Shown here: positions 36,363 to 48,400 of the stretch, piece by piece | Layout of the letters: every line of letters begins with the position of its first letter | Numbering within the stretch: position 1 is the stretch's first letter | Assembly: GCF_037975245.1 (NCBI RefSeq) | Contig: NC_092583.1 | Coordinates: 9,954,764 to 10,018,763 of the forward strand | Reading direction: 5' to 3' | Source: Apostichopus japonicus | Taxonomy: Eukaryota; Echinodermata; Holothuroidea; Aspidochirotida; Stichopodidae | Length of the DNA: 64,000 nucleotides | The notes under the pieces: model-generated | What the model was told of the DNA's origin: nothing | Database searches by the model: none | What the model saw: the letters and a program-made list of their open reading frames with translations, nothing else | Position numbers and translations under genes: made by a program

Positions 36363-38834
36363 AGTGGTTGGGGTCTATACAGCGGACCATTAAAAGGGGG
36401 AATGGTTAAAGTTAATCATGAGTACCTTCTTGCATTAAGACAATTGACTTAGCTCCTTTAAAGAGTTACATGAGGATATCTTAAAAGACACTGTTTGACA
36501 CCCCTCCCCCTTAAGCAAACCTCTACCACGCAATATTGGTTGCCTGTATTACAAAATGTGTACTCAGCATTTTATTATTGGTACTCCATGATACCTTATC
36601 ACAAAATAATGGTACTTACAGAAAACCCAAATCACTAACTATTGAGGCTTCACGATACCTCATCACAAAATAATTCATCTTGAGGATAGCTCACCTCACC
36701 ACACTACACTGGTAAATAACGGAAACCCTCCATTTTGAAACTCCATGATTGTCTGATCGCAAGAGAGTGGTTCACAAGAATACCTCACCACACAAATCAC
36801 TGGTACTTTAATATGAAACCTTGTAACGGTATTTGAAGATCACTGGTTACTACGTAACAATGTTACTCGTAAGATTTTTCAACTGCAACTGTACTGATTT
36901 TTTCAAAGAGACCTGATATACACCCAAAAAAAAAAAAAAATGGTCTGTGCTTCCCAGGTACATCTCACAACAAATTAATATACATTTGTTTGGAAGGAAA
37001 TGCCACCCTTGCTAGGGATAGATAAGAAAACTGGAGACCATTTAAAAGCAAAATCAATAATACTTTTGAAAGACACTTTTTGTTTGTAATCACGTCGATA
37101 TCAGTGATTTTTCTTCACAGGTAAAAAGGCCACATGATAACAGTACTTTGACAGAAACTTGCTAAAAATTGCTAGAAATGATGAACGTGTTACGCACAAG
37201 GCACCTGGACTGCACGACGAGTAATTATCCGTTATCCATACATGACTACTGTACAATTTATTTTTCATGATACATAACTATTATTTTAAAAAAAAAGGGT
37301 ATTGTTGACAGGATGAATTGTTTGCTGAAATACTAGAGGGAATAAATTATATAAACATATCTTTCAACTGGCCCTTCAGTTTTTGTTGAGAAGCCTCACC
37401 AAGTTTTTACAACCCTCAACATATTTTTAAATTGTGGAGGAAAAAAAAAATATTAATGAAAATGCGGTGTATCCAAGTAGGAATTTTCCAAAGGCAGGGA
37501 AGGTGAGTGTGGAGGGGGAAGTGGGGGGGGGGTCAGGTCCTGCTAGATATACTGACAGCTTAAGTTTGCTAGGTATTCCCTTAATAGTCAACAACCACAG
37601 GACACATTGAGCATGTCATTTAATACATGCATCGTTTCTGTACCAATGCTCACGGCATTTTGCCAGAGATATTTTGCCATGGCCGAAATTTGCAATCGGA
37701 AGGTAACTGGCATTATCAGGCCACTGTCATCTTTGTCCGGAAGTCTAATATGCAAATTAGGTCAAGACTAGTGGAATAGGAGACAAAAGTTAGCATAATC
37801 ATTTGGCTACAAAATCAAATTTACATTTATTATAAAAACAACAATCAAGTTAACTGATTTTCTTATCAAAGTGAAGAGCTACTTGAATCTCAACAGGTAT
37901 GAGATGTGGCAGGGGTATGGGGGGGGGGGGAGAGGGACACTAACGAGTAGGTGCTTAAATGTTCCTGTACCTTGCAAGGGGCAAAACTCGATCCTTATTA
38001 TCATCATGATGGAAAAAAAGAATAAAGAAATTGAGCTGTGGAGGTATTTAATCTACAAAGGGTGCCAATAAAGTGCAGAACAAGTTAACTGAACTTGAAA
38101 AGTTCTCTCGATACTTTCAACAAAATAAATGATTTCACTTCCATCAGACATATCACAGTCCTCTATTTTATCCTATTTTATAAAGTAATATATATATATA
38201 GAAGTATATAAATAAAGCTAGCAGTAGCTACAACTGGAAATGATTGGTCTAAATATACACTACCAACACTTCTTAAGAATGCAGCCCCACTCCCCTCTCT
38301 CCCAGGACCCCACCCCTGCATTCCTCCTAACCTTTTTAAACTTGAAATGTGACATATATCTCACAAGACCACATCCCACCTTTCCTGTAACTTTCAAATA
38401 ACCATACGTCACACACTGTAACACTTCGCATAAGGAAACATTCAATTCCATCTGGAACATTCATTATACGTCGGGTGTTTCAAACTGGATGTAACCAATC
38501 AGACATGTCCACACAAAGAAGAACACATCTGATTTTGACTGGAACATCCACATTCTAATTATGTTTAGTGTTCTGTCAGGAAGAAATCAATCCCGAGGTA
38601 TTGCGCATAAAACACTTCTGGAATTACATGCAACTTTCATATACCGATACAACAGTGTTCTCACTGTATGAAACTAATGACATCACAGGACGTGTGGGGT
38701 TTCGCAACTGGGCCGAGATGTCACTGTAAATATCAACCATGGGCAGACTTATGCCTGTAGGGTTTGATCCGCCACCGTTCGGCGGATTTCTCGCAACAGC
38801 CCCTCTCCGTCTGCTGCTACACAATCAAGCCTTC

Positions 38835-38840
38835 TTTATT
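38835..38840 (-). terminator. Candidate MAP3K polyadenylation signal (distal)
   Basis: AATAAA on the minus strand about 395 bases after the stop. The sequence between is GC-richer than its surroundings and fits a short 3' UTR. Confidence 0.4.
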
Positions 38841-39222
38841 TAATCTCGACTTTGAGAGATCCATTCCTCGACGAGAATCCACCGGCAACATTGGAACGTT
38901 TAGCCGGTTGTCCTGCAAATTTCGTATCGCCGGCGACATCTGCTGATGGTTTGAGTTGGTCTTCCGGTCGATTGCCTCGTGACTGATTCTCTGTGGCACG
39001 TCCGTCGTCTCGGCCGGCCGTCAGCGACGTTAACGACTCGGCGTTGATGACATCGGCGGCTATCTTCCTCTTGGGAAGCCGTTTCCGACTGCAGCAGCAC
39101 ACTTTGATCCCGTATTGAAAGACCTGATTCACGTGGTTCTTGAACAACGAAGAACCCGTTGAATACTAGGAAGCGGTCGAGAGAGTGACTCCCGCCAACA
39201 AAAGGGTAGCACGGTTGGGTTT

Positions 39223-39228
39223 TTTATT
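39223..39228 (-). terminator. Candidate MAP3K polyadenylation signal (proximal)
   Basis: TTTATT on the plus strand is AATAAA on the gene's strand, only 8 bases after the stop codon. It is very close to the stop, so the distal signal at 38835-38840 may be preferred. Confidence 0.3.
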
Positions 39229-39235
39229 CATCTCC

Positions 39236-39476
39236 TTAACCATCATAGTTTATGTCTTTAACAAAGGGATGGTCTAAAAGTACCCATGCGTACGGCCTTT
39301 TGTCCTGGTCTTTAATAAAAACGTGTCTTAAAAAATCTGCAGCTAGAGTCGAAACGTAGTCTGGTAACCGCGGCATGGAGTCCTCCGTAGCAATTTTGAA
39401 CATGGCGGCCATGGCCTCGTATTCCGACCACGGAGGACTAGCCGTTAACATTTCAAATACTGTAGCACCAATACTC
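39236..39476 (-). CDS. MAP3K3: MAP3K terminal exon: kinase C-lobe
   Basis: A 241-nt exon completing Trp439 and encoding residues 440-518, then TAA. It includes [20 protein letters not shown] and [11 protein letters not shown], matching [20 protein letters not shown]. The C-terminus [11 protein letters not shown] is a few residues longer than the vertebrate end. Two AATAAA signals lie downstream (39223-39228, 39 and 38835-38840 on the minus strand). Confidence 0.95.
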
Positions 39477-42400
39477 CTGAGAATGACCGAAAAAAGAACG
39501 AAAAAATAAATCAATCAAATTAAGAAGTGTTTTATAATAATCAATCTCAAAATCAACAAATCATTTACAAGACTATTCACAATTCTTGGGGAAGCAGATT
39601 TGACATGTTGTGAATCAGCCAAAGGGGAAAAGGGGTGGGCATGGGGTGGGGGGGGGAGGAAGGGTTAAAAAATTATTAATTTCAGTGGAGGGTTAAAAAT
39701 ATTAATATGTGGGGGTCGGATCACAAATATCAATATCTGAATGTAATTGTCAGCTTACCATATATCCGATCTCCTTCCATACCCACTGCCCTGGATAATC
39801 TCGGGGCTCATCCAATATGGAGTCCCTGTCACTGTCTTGCCGCCCGACACAAAGGTCGTTATCAACTCCATACGCTTACAAGCTCCAAAATCAGAGAGTT
39901 TGACATTTCCATGCGCATCTCTAAGAATGTTGGCGCCTAAAACGAACAATTAAGAGAAAACGAAGAAATTAAGATAACATTTTTTTTTTTTCCGCTCTTG
40001 ATTCATGTTTCTAAAAATGATCTTGCTGTAACAACTTTTGTCTGGTTCACACCGGCTGTGACATAGAAGTACGTAATCTATTTGGTTTTATGATCCCTGT
40101 CCGTACTCTATATGAAGGTAAGGTGAAAGGTCGTCCCTGTTGTACGACTTCTGTATTGCGGTTGCTGCTAGTGACATGGGACAATACATGTTATGGTGCT
40201 GTGGAATGGCAGTGTGTTTCATCCATGAACACTCAGTTTAACCGTTCATATTCCGACTCAATTCTAAGGTTAACTGGTTCTATTGTTGGGTGAATTCTGT
40301 TCTGTGCATGTCTGCTTACGACATGGAAATGTATAGTCTATGGTGTTGTCATATTTCAACACTAAGTTTAACCATCCACATTCCGACTCCATTCTAAGGT
40401 TAACTGGTTCTATTGTTGGGTGAATTCTTTAGAGTGCATGTTGTTTGTGACATGGGAATGTATAGTCTATGGTGTTGTCATATTTGAACACTCAGTTTAA
40501 CCGTTCATATTCTGACGCAATTCTAAGGTTAACTGGTTCTATTGTTGGGTGAATTCTGTATTGTGCATGTTGTACAACTTCTGTGTGTAACATGCTTCTT
40601 GTGACATGGGAATATACCCCTAATGGCACAGGTTGGCAAAGTGCCGCCCACCGGCCCTCAAGCAAATTTGTGCTGCCCTCTAGCTTTCAAAACCCTCATA
40701 AAGGAGGCTTGCTGCAACACATTAGCCTATAGCAAGGGACGACATATGAAATAGTTTGAGGGCATTGGCATATAAGCTCCTACTTGTGATAGGTTATTAC
40801 TTTCAATTTAAATTGATGGACAACCTGCTACACCTGTTCATCTTATATTCTCATACCTGCCCATTGGGAGTGGATAGATACATTATCCTTGAGTGTTTCG
40901 ACACATGGGTTTGTTAGATACAAAATTTTACTGTGGCCCACCAAACCAATTTCGTGTCCATCCCTGGTGTCCATCCCTATGGTGTTGTGAAGTGCTTGAT
41001 CCATGCACATTAAAATTCACTGTCTATATTGTAACTTTAAGGTGAAAGGGCATGACAAGAGTGCATGCAAGGGTGGGGGAGGGGGGGGGGGGGTAGTGGG
41101 CAGGAGGGACAGCATCACACCAACATTTGATATTAATTTTCTTCTATAACGTTTTTAGAAATTTCACAACTGTAGCAAGGTTCCTATACTGTAAGTCAGA
41201 TATCATCAGGTATTGGAAAATGGTAACAACAATTACTTTTAAATTCATGCCTATTTGCATATCAAAGAACAAAGACAAGAAAAACCAAAGAATCAATCTT
41301 TTAATCACTGAAACAAGCAAATCCCCTAATCTAATCGGTCTGGTCGGTGTTAAAACTCTAAATTAATATAACCAGCAAAAAAAGATGAAGTCATGCAACA
41401 TTCCCAACTTGATCAAACTGAATAACACCAATGCTGTGGCCGAGTGGATAAAGGCAGTGGCATTTTGAAGCAATGAGGCTTAGCAATCGAGAGGTTCTGG
41501 GTTTGATACCCGGCCTGGTCATAGTAAGGTGGGTTTTTCATCCAAGATCAATTTACGTTTTCCCCATCTGAAATGACTTTCTAAATTGAAAAAGATTCCA
41601 AATTTGGGTTAAAATATTGAATTAGAAGCCACCCTACATGTAAATTGTAATCTATAAGCCTGTGTGGGCTTCTCTCACATTTGTGGTGGCTTTTAGTGTT
41701 CGTAAACATAACTGATTATTGTTATTATTATTTTTTTATTTCAAATGCACAGAGGCCGGACTGATCTGGGAAAGGTCGACAAGGGGTTAATTTACTTTGA
41801 TCATAATATACTAAACATCACTGATTCTCTGAAGAATTATGAAAGGAGAGATCGATAGATAAGAATGTTTGTTAATTATTGTTTATTAATTTGAGGGACA
41901 AATGATCATTCCACATGGTCGCTTTTTAAAGTGTTTGTTTGTGTGTTACGGACCCAAGCAACACCGTAACCAGCCAAAAGGGAACTACAGTAGTTCCAGC
42001 CATGAAGATTTAACTTTACCCACGATAAACGCCTTGGCCTATTAACAGGCAGCATTTGAGCCAGGCTTTTTCCCATTTGTTTAGCAATACTACAAGCAAT
42101 GGTAGTATAAAATGCCTACTAAAGTTTAATCAAGTGTTCAGGTAGAGATGTAACTACCTGCAATGCCCATCCCAACATTGCACAAATAGGTCCAAAATTG
42201 GCATAGCTTTCTCCCATAGTAATAAATGCAAAGCAGAACCTAGAAAATGATCTTGTATTGAGAGTTGGATATAACAGGTATCTAAAACTTGCATAAGTGT
42301 GCCAAACCTAAGCAGTGAGCTAGCAAATGTTGCATGAATAGAAGTCGTAGCAGTAACCTATCACAGTGTACTTATTGCCAAACAGTGCAACCTAGCTTTG

Positions 42401-45400
42401 ATATTAACTGCATTTCCATGAACCTTGCATTAGTAAGCCAAACCTAGGCTAACAGTGAATTACTGTATGAGTAGAAGCAGTAAGCTATCACAGAAAACTA
42501 AATGCCAAAACAGCAAAACCTAGCATTGACATCAGCCACAATAACACGAACCTTGCATTAGTAAGCCAAGCCTAAGCTGTAAGCTAACAGTGAATTCTTG
42601 TATCAATAGCAGCAGGAACCTATCACAGAGTACTAATTGCAAAACAAATGCAATCTCGTGTTGTCATTGTACCAAACCTTGCATTTGTAAGCCAAGCCTA
42701 AGCTGTAAGCTAACAGTAATTGTTGCATGAGTGGTGGCAGTAACCTACTGTATCACAGAGTCTTGATTGCCAAACAAGTGTACAATCTTGCAATTTGGAA
42801 ACCTAGCCTAGGTGGTAAGCTTGCAGTTGCTGTTAGATGTAGTAGCAGTAACCTGATAGAGTAAACCTTTCAAAACTTTGTACCACAGGGGCAAGCCTAT
42901 TGTTGATCAAAATGGTTGGCAGCAGGTGAGTCATCCAATAACCCATTAAACATTTAATTACACAATGGACCTTCACAAAAGTAACTCTAAAAGAAGAAAC
43001 AAACTATAATGAAAATTCTCTTTCTTTTTTTCGTCTTCCTTTTGCTTGTTTATTGTGAATGTACTTTTATTACTGCACACAGATAAAATGTCAATCTCTG
43101 CTTTAAGACAAATAGTTCATTGTTAAAGTATATATTTTGGTTTTCTTCACTTTTACTGTTTTTGAAGTTACTTTGTTTGCAGTGCTCAACATGATAGAAG
43201 GATAGCAAGTACACTTACACACAAATCCAAACTACACATTGCCTGTAATTTGCATAAAAGCCCATTCAACGAGAGAGATGTTTTGCGGGCCGGAAAACTG
43301 CTGCCTCACCCCTTTGCGAAAGGAACACCTACCTCCCCACCCCCCCTCCCCCACCTTAGCTCCACCTGCACTAGCGTGCCAGGTCTTTTAAGCTAGCAAA
43401 ATGAAGGACTTATCCAGACTTTCTAAAATATAGACATATACAGAGATTTAAGCCTGGCACTACACTGTTACATCCACTGCTACAATGACAATCTCTCCTT
43501 TTAATTTTATTTTTTAACATTTTTTAAATTATTTATTTTAACCAGTTGTCTCTTACCTTTAATATCTCGATGCATAATGTTATGGTTGTGAAGGTAACTG
43601 ATTCCTTCCAAGATCTGCCTGGTGTACTTCCGAACTCTGCTGTCTGGTATTCTACCAAATTTGACGACTTCGTCTCGAATAGAACCCTGCCATGAAATAC
43701 GACAAACTCAAATTGTTGACAGGATTGACCAGATTTATTTATTTTTGTTTGGACAGAAAGGAAGAAAGGAACTTTCCTGGCAGTTCGTGCCGTCTGAATC
43801 GAAAAAGGTCGACAAGTTTTGATCCCAGGACTAATAAGTGAGGGGAAATGCTCTGGGACTGCCAACAAGTGAGATGCTCAAAGCGGAGTTTTAAGTGACT
43901 GTTTCTGATATTCTAGCATATGTTTATTTGGATGAGGAGGAAGGGAGGGGAGGGGGTGGGGTTTAGGCTAGAGAAGCAACAAACATTACCTTTCTAAACA
44001 GGTAATTTGATTTATAACTCAAAAAATTCAAAAGTAAAAGGTGGAATGCATAACATCGACACAGTGTGAAGCTTCTTTTTTCTTGGTGAATTCTATGCAT
44101 GCTCTTTTTTCTTACACTTGGTATTCTCCTCATGCCACCTGATGATTGATAGGTACCAGGTCCATGGGAAAGGATTAAATATGAGACGCATGCATAGGGC
44201 AGCATTGCCATGCAGATGGGCAATGTCGTCAGGAGCGAGATACCACAATGGAATATTCGATTTCTGACACCGCCAAATTGCAAAACGGTGTGAAATTGAA
44301 CAAAGGTGAGCAAAATGCATGGAGGTGGGGGGTTGGGGGAAGAAGTGGGGCTATTGGAGGAACAAGGCTTCTAGGGCAACCCCTCATTGACACACGGCTT
44401 TATCCTGTTTTGACTCACCCCTGGCATATACTCCATGAAGATACAGAGTTTCAGGAGTGGAATACCACATTTGGAGGGGGAGGGGAGGGGAGGAACAAGG
44501 CTCCTAGAGCAACCCCTCCTTAACACACGGCTTTATCCTGTTTTGACTCACCCCTGGCATATACTCCATGAAGATACAGAGTTTCTTGTCGTCTTTGTGC
44601 CAGCCGTAATATTGCACAATTCGCTCATGTTGTATATTTCTGTAGATATTTATCTCAGATTGCAAGGCTTGGATCTCCTGCAGGAACCAAAAATAAAAAA
44701 CAACATAAAAACAAGATGGTGAGGGACTTGCAAATAATGACGACTCTGGAACGACGAAAGGTTCAAAAGAGAAGCGGACCCAATCATCACAGTCATATTA
44801 TGCCTGTGACGGAAACAACTCCCTAGGATGACGGATAAAGTAAAGACTTGTCCCTTTTTTATGTAAATACCCTGATGTCATGTCAGGGGAGCTGCCATTT
44901 GGTCAATGACATTACATTCAAACACTAAGAGGGTGAAATCTCTTAGTTTTCATCAGTATTTCTGTTTGTAACTTTCATGGAAACAGTGAACAATATTATC
45001 ACTAACATTGAATGTTATTTGTTGGTTTGATGGTTAAGCATTCTACCGAGAGACAAGACTACCACTAACATGATAATATTCAACAACTGGTTCAACTTTC
45101 TCAGACTGGTATATAGTACAAGAACTACAGTTATGTGCATAGGCGTAGGAGGCGGGGGGGGCTGGGGGGGCTGCAGCCCCCCAACCAAGATTTTTGGTGA
45201 AAATTCGGGCAATATGCTGAGAATTTTTCGGGCACCTACTGAAAGAAGAAAAATTTGCAGTGTGTTTTCAATTTTTTGTGTGAAAATTCGGGCAATATGC
45301 TGAGAATTTTTCGGGCACCTACTGAAAGAAGAGTAATTTGCAATGTGTTTTTCAATAGTTAAACTGATATTGTTATTATCGTTATTATTGTAATGACTTC

Positions 45401-48400
45401 CCCAATAATTAAAACCAATATGGAAGGGTAATAACACGGAAAATATAACCAAAATTTTTCGCGCGCTCCGCGCGCGTTCAACATCTTATTGTGCATATCA
45501 TATAGTATTCATTGGTTAGTGGCACGTGATGTAATAGCTGATGAATGCCTACATGATATGCATATTAACATGTTGAACGGGCGCGCAGCACGCGAAAAAT
45601 TTGGTTATATTTTTCAGGCAAGTCGTTACAGCCCCCCCAAATCAAATTAGGCTCCTACGCCTATGGTTATGTGAGTATGTAATCTTGCAATGGTATACAT
45701 ACTACACTTCCAAAGAGCTTTGAGTACTAGTACAAATCCATGAGGTTGCATACAAAGTACAACATGAGTATGGTTTGGGGGTGGGTACAATTAGAATTCC
45801 TCTAAGGTATGATTATGAAAACGGGTACAGGGTCCCTAGGCATGAGTACAACTAGGTGATCTTGCAACGGTATCTATACTAGGTTTCCAATATTCCCTGA
45901 GTACAAGTATGAATACAAATCCAGGTGGGAAGGTACTAGGCTGACAAGTGCAAGTACAAATTCACTACAAGTCTGAACTTATATACAAATCTGAAAAAAA
46001 AAGGATAATTTACCTTATTGGCCTTTGGATTGTTATCATCAATGTTGACTTCTTTAACAGCTAATATTCTACCGGATTCAACGTCATGGCACTGATGCAC
46101 AACACCGAAAGCACCGACACCTAGCTTCCTATCGTACTCCCATTTACTAGGTGGTCTTGGAGCTGTGAATATAAAGCAAGCAACATTAATCAAGCAAACA
46201 AAAGGTAGAGGTACCACAGGGGTGCCGAAAGCCAGATTGGAACCCATGGCCAAGTATGGCCTTTGTTCTCCCCCTGCCCCCCTCCCAAAAAAACAACCAG
46301 TTGATCACAGGACCAGGACTGTAGCCCCTGACCTACACCTACAACCTGACCTCCTGCTCTACAAGGGGATCTACATTGCAAGTATGTTCTTTACAAGGTC
46401 ATCAGACTTTTGACCCCTTCTGACCTCAAATGACCTTCCACCTTCACCAATATCAATCAACTGGGCTTCTTAGACTTGCTAAAGTGGATCTACATAGGAA
46501 GCATAAAACTTGAACCGAGACGAACTTTACCAATTATCTCGTTTACATAGTTTAAAGGAAGCCACCTGTGTTGACATCAAATGACCTTTGACCTCCCCGG
46601 TGAACGGTAGCATTCTTCTACTCTTACAGACATACACACACACACACACACAGACTCATTTTGCCTTCGGCATGTAAAAACAAATATATATATGAAAGGA
46701 AAGCTCGTTAGATGAAATGCGTACATTTGTAATCTAAATCTCTGCTGATCCTACGGGTGTCCACGTCGATGTCTGTGGTGATGCCACTGCTACTGCTACT
46801 TCTACTCAGAGACACATCGCTGCGAAATTTGTCTTCCTGAGGCGTCATATCCCACAGCGAACGCCTCTCCAACTTCGAGCGTATAGGGAATGTTTTTCGA
46901 CCTAAAAAATGAAACCAAAACGAGAACCAAGAGATAAATGACAGAAAAGGGTTACGAACGGAACTACACATTTTGGTCGTAATCTTCTCTAAATGATGAG
47001 AGGGCAAGTCAGCTTCTACATTTTTAAAACCTGGGGAGGGGAGGGGGAGGGGGTTAAAAACAAATAATATAATATATTACAGAGCTTGTGGAACAAAGCA
47101 TATTGACCCAACCACTTGTTTCATATTGTTGAGGTGTTAAATAGTGAAATTTATTAAATTCATTTGGATGAGTGCATAATGCAATATAGCCTGTGATGTC
47201 ATGTCATATTTGGGATTGTAACTTTGATATATTTTTTTCTTTAATTTAATATAATTTTGCAATGGTATTTTACACAACCTTGAAAAAGATTTCACTTAGT
47301 GAGGTTTTGTATTATGTTGGTATGCTTAGATGACCTCATCCATGTTAAACAGTGAAGTGAGAGCTTAAACAGCTTAGAGAGCGTGGTGGCCAATTGGCTA
47401 AGGCCTCGGACTCGTGATACAAGGATTGCTGGTTCGATTCCTGCCTAGTTCATTATGTTGTGTCCTTGGGCAAGATGCTTTATCTCACTTGTCTCTCTCC
47501 AACCAGGGGTTAAATGGGTACCTGTGAGGTAACTTGTCATTGGGCCCAGTATATCAGGTTATCATTGACCAGGGGTAATATAACGTCTGTAAAGCGCTTT
47601 GAGACCTATGGCTGGTATAAAGCGCTATATAAAAAAAGCAAATATATTAATATTAACAGTGGGTTAAATGTTGGAGGGGTCGTTATCGTATTCATGAAAC
47701 ACCAAGACAGTTTGATGTGTTGTCCATACATAACTTGACAGACTTCTGCACAATCACTTTATTATATCTCAGCAATGAGATAAGCTATCGGGATATGATA
47801 GTTGCAACAATGTGCTGTGTGTTACTTGTTTTTGCATTCCATATATTGTTTTAATGTTACACATCAATTTATATCTCAGCAACAAAACAAGCCATCAGGG
47901 TTACAGTTTAGCCAAATGTGCTGTGTGGTACTTATCTTCGCATTCCATATAATGTTTTTAATGTTAGACATCAATTGTGCTTTTTTTTTATACAAGTTTT
48001 TCTTCTTAACATGTCAACCATTTTCCTTGCCACAATTTACAGTGATTAGTGTATAAGCCCTTTGCAATTTCTATGTAGAACTTCTTAAACCACAAAATAT
48101 CCAAATAACATAACAGTTTAGCTATATATTCACATGCAGATTGCAACAAACTTCGGGTCGAAAATGACGCGCGAACATACAGACAAATGGAAGGAGAAAA
48201 ATCTGTTGTACTGCAAACCTGCATGGGGTTGGTTTTTGAAAATGTGAACCATTTCAAACCAAAGGAAACTGATTTTCCTTAAGTTATTATAGCTAAGTTA
48301 TTACAATTTTATGCAAGTAAAGTAATTGTTTTGTAATTGTTTATTCAAATTGAATGCACGCAGGGAAAAGGCATTTATAAACAGTTGCAAGATGATTTTA

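Larger units (their letters stand above)
34276..38834. other. Intergenic DNA between the convergent genes
   Basis: Holds the Charlie-like element at 35528 and the foldback at 36067. Direct near-repeats of gatacctcatcacaaaataa occur around 36590-36670. G runs at 35908, 37520 and 37920. No gene seen. Confidence 0.45.

Noticed and set aside
41430-41520. A functional tRNA gene with A and B boxes
   Set aside because: The B box is degenerate, the acceptor stem does not close, and the sequence continues into a SINE body found elsewhere.
45015-45452. A 145-residue minus-strand open frame
   Set aside because: Lies mostly inside the 528-bp transposon with its internal direct repeat; no coding homology recognised.
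47378-47450. A functional tRNA gene
   Set aside because: The boxes are good but the cloverleaf ends are not paired and a SINE tail follows.
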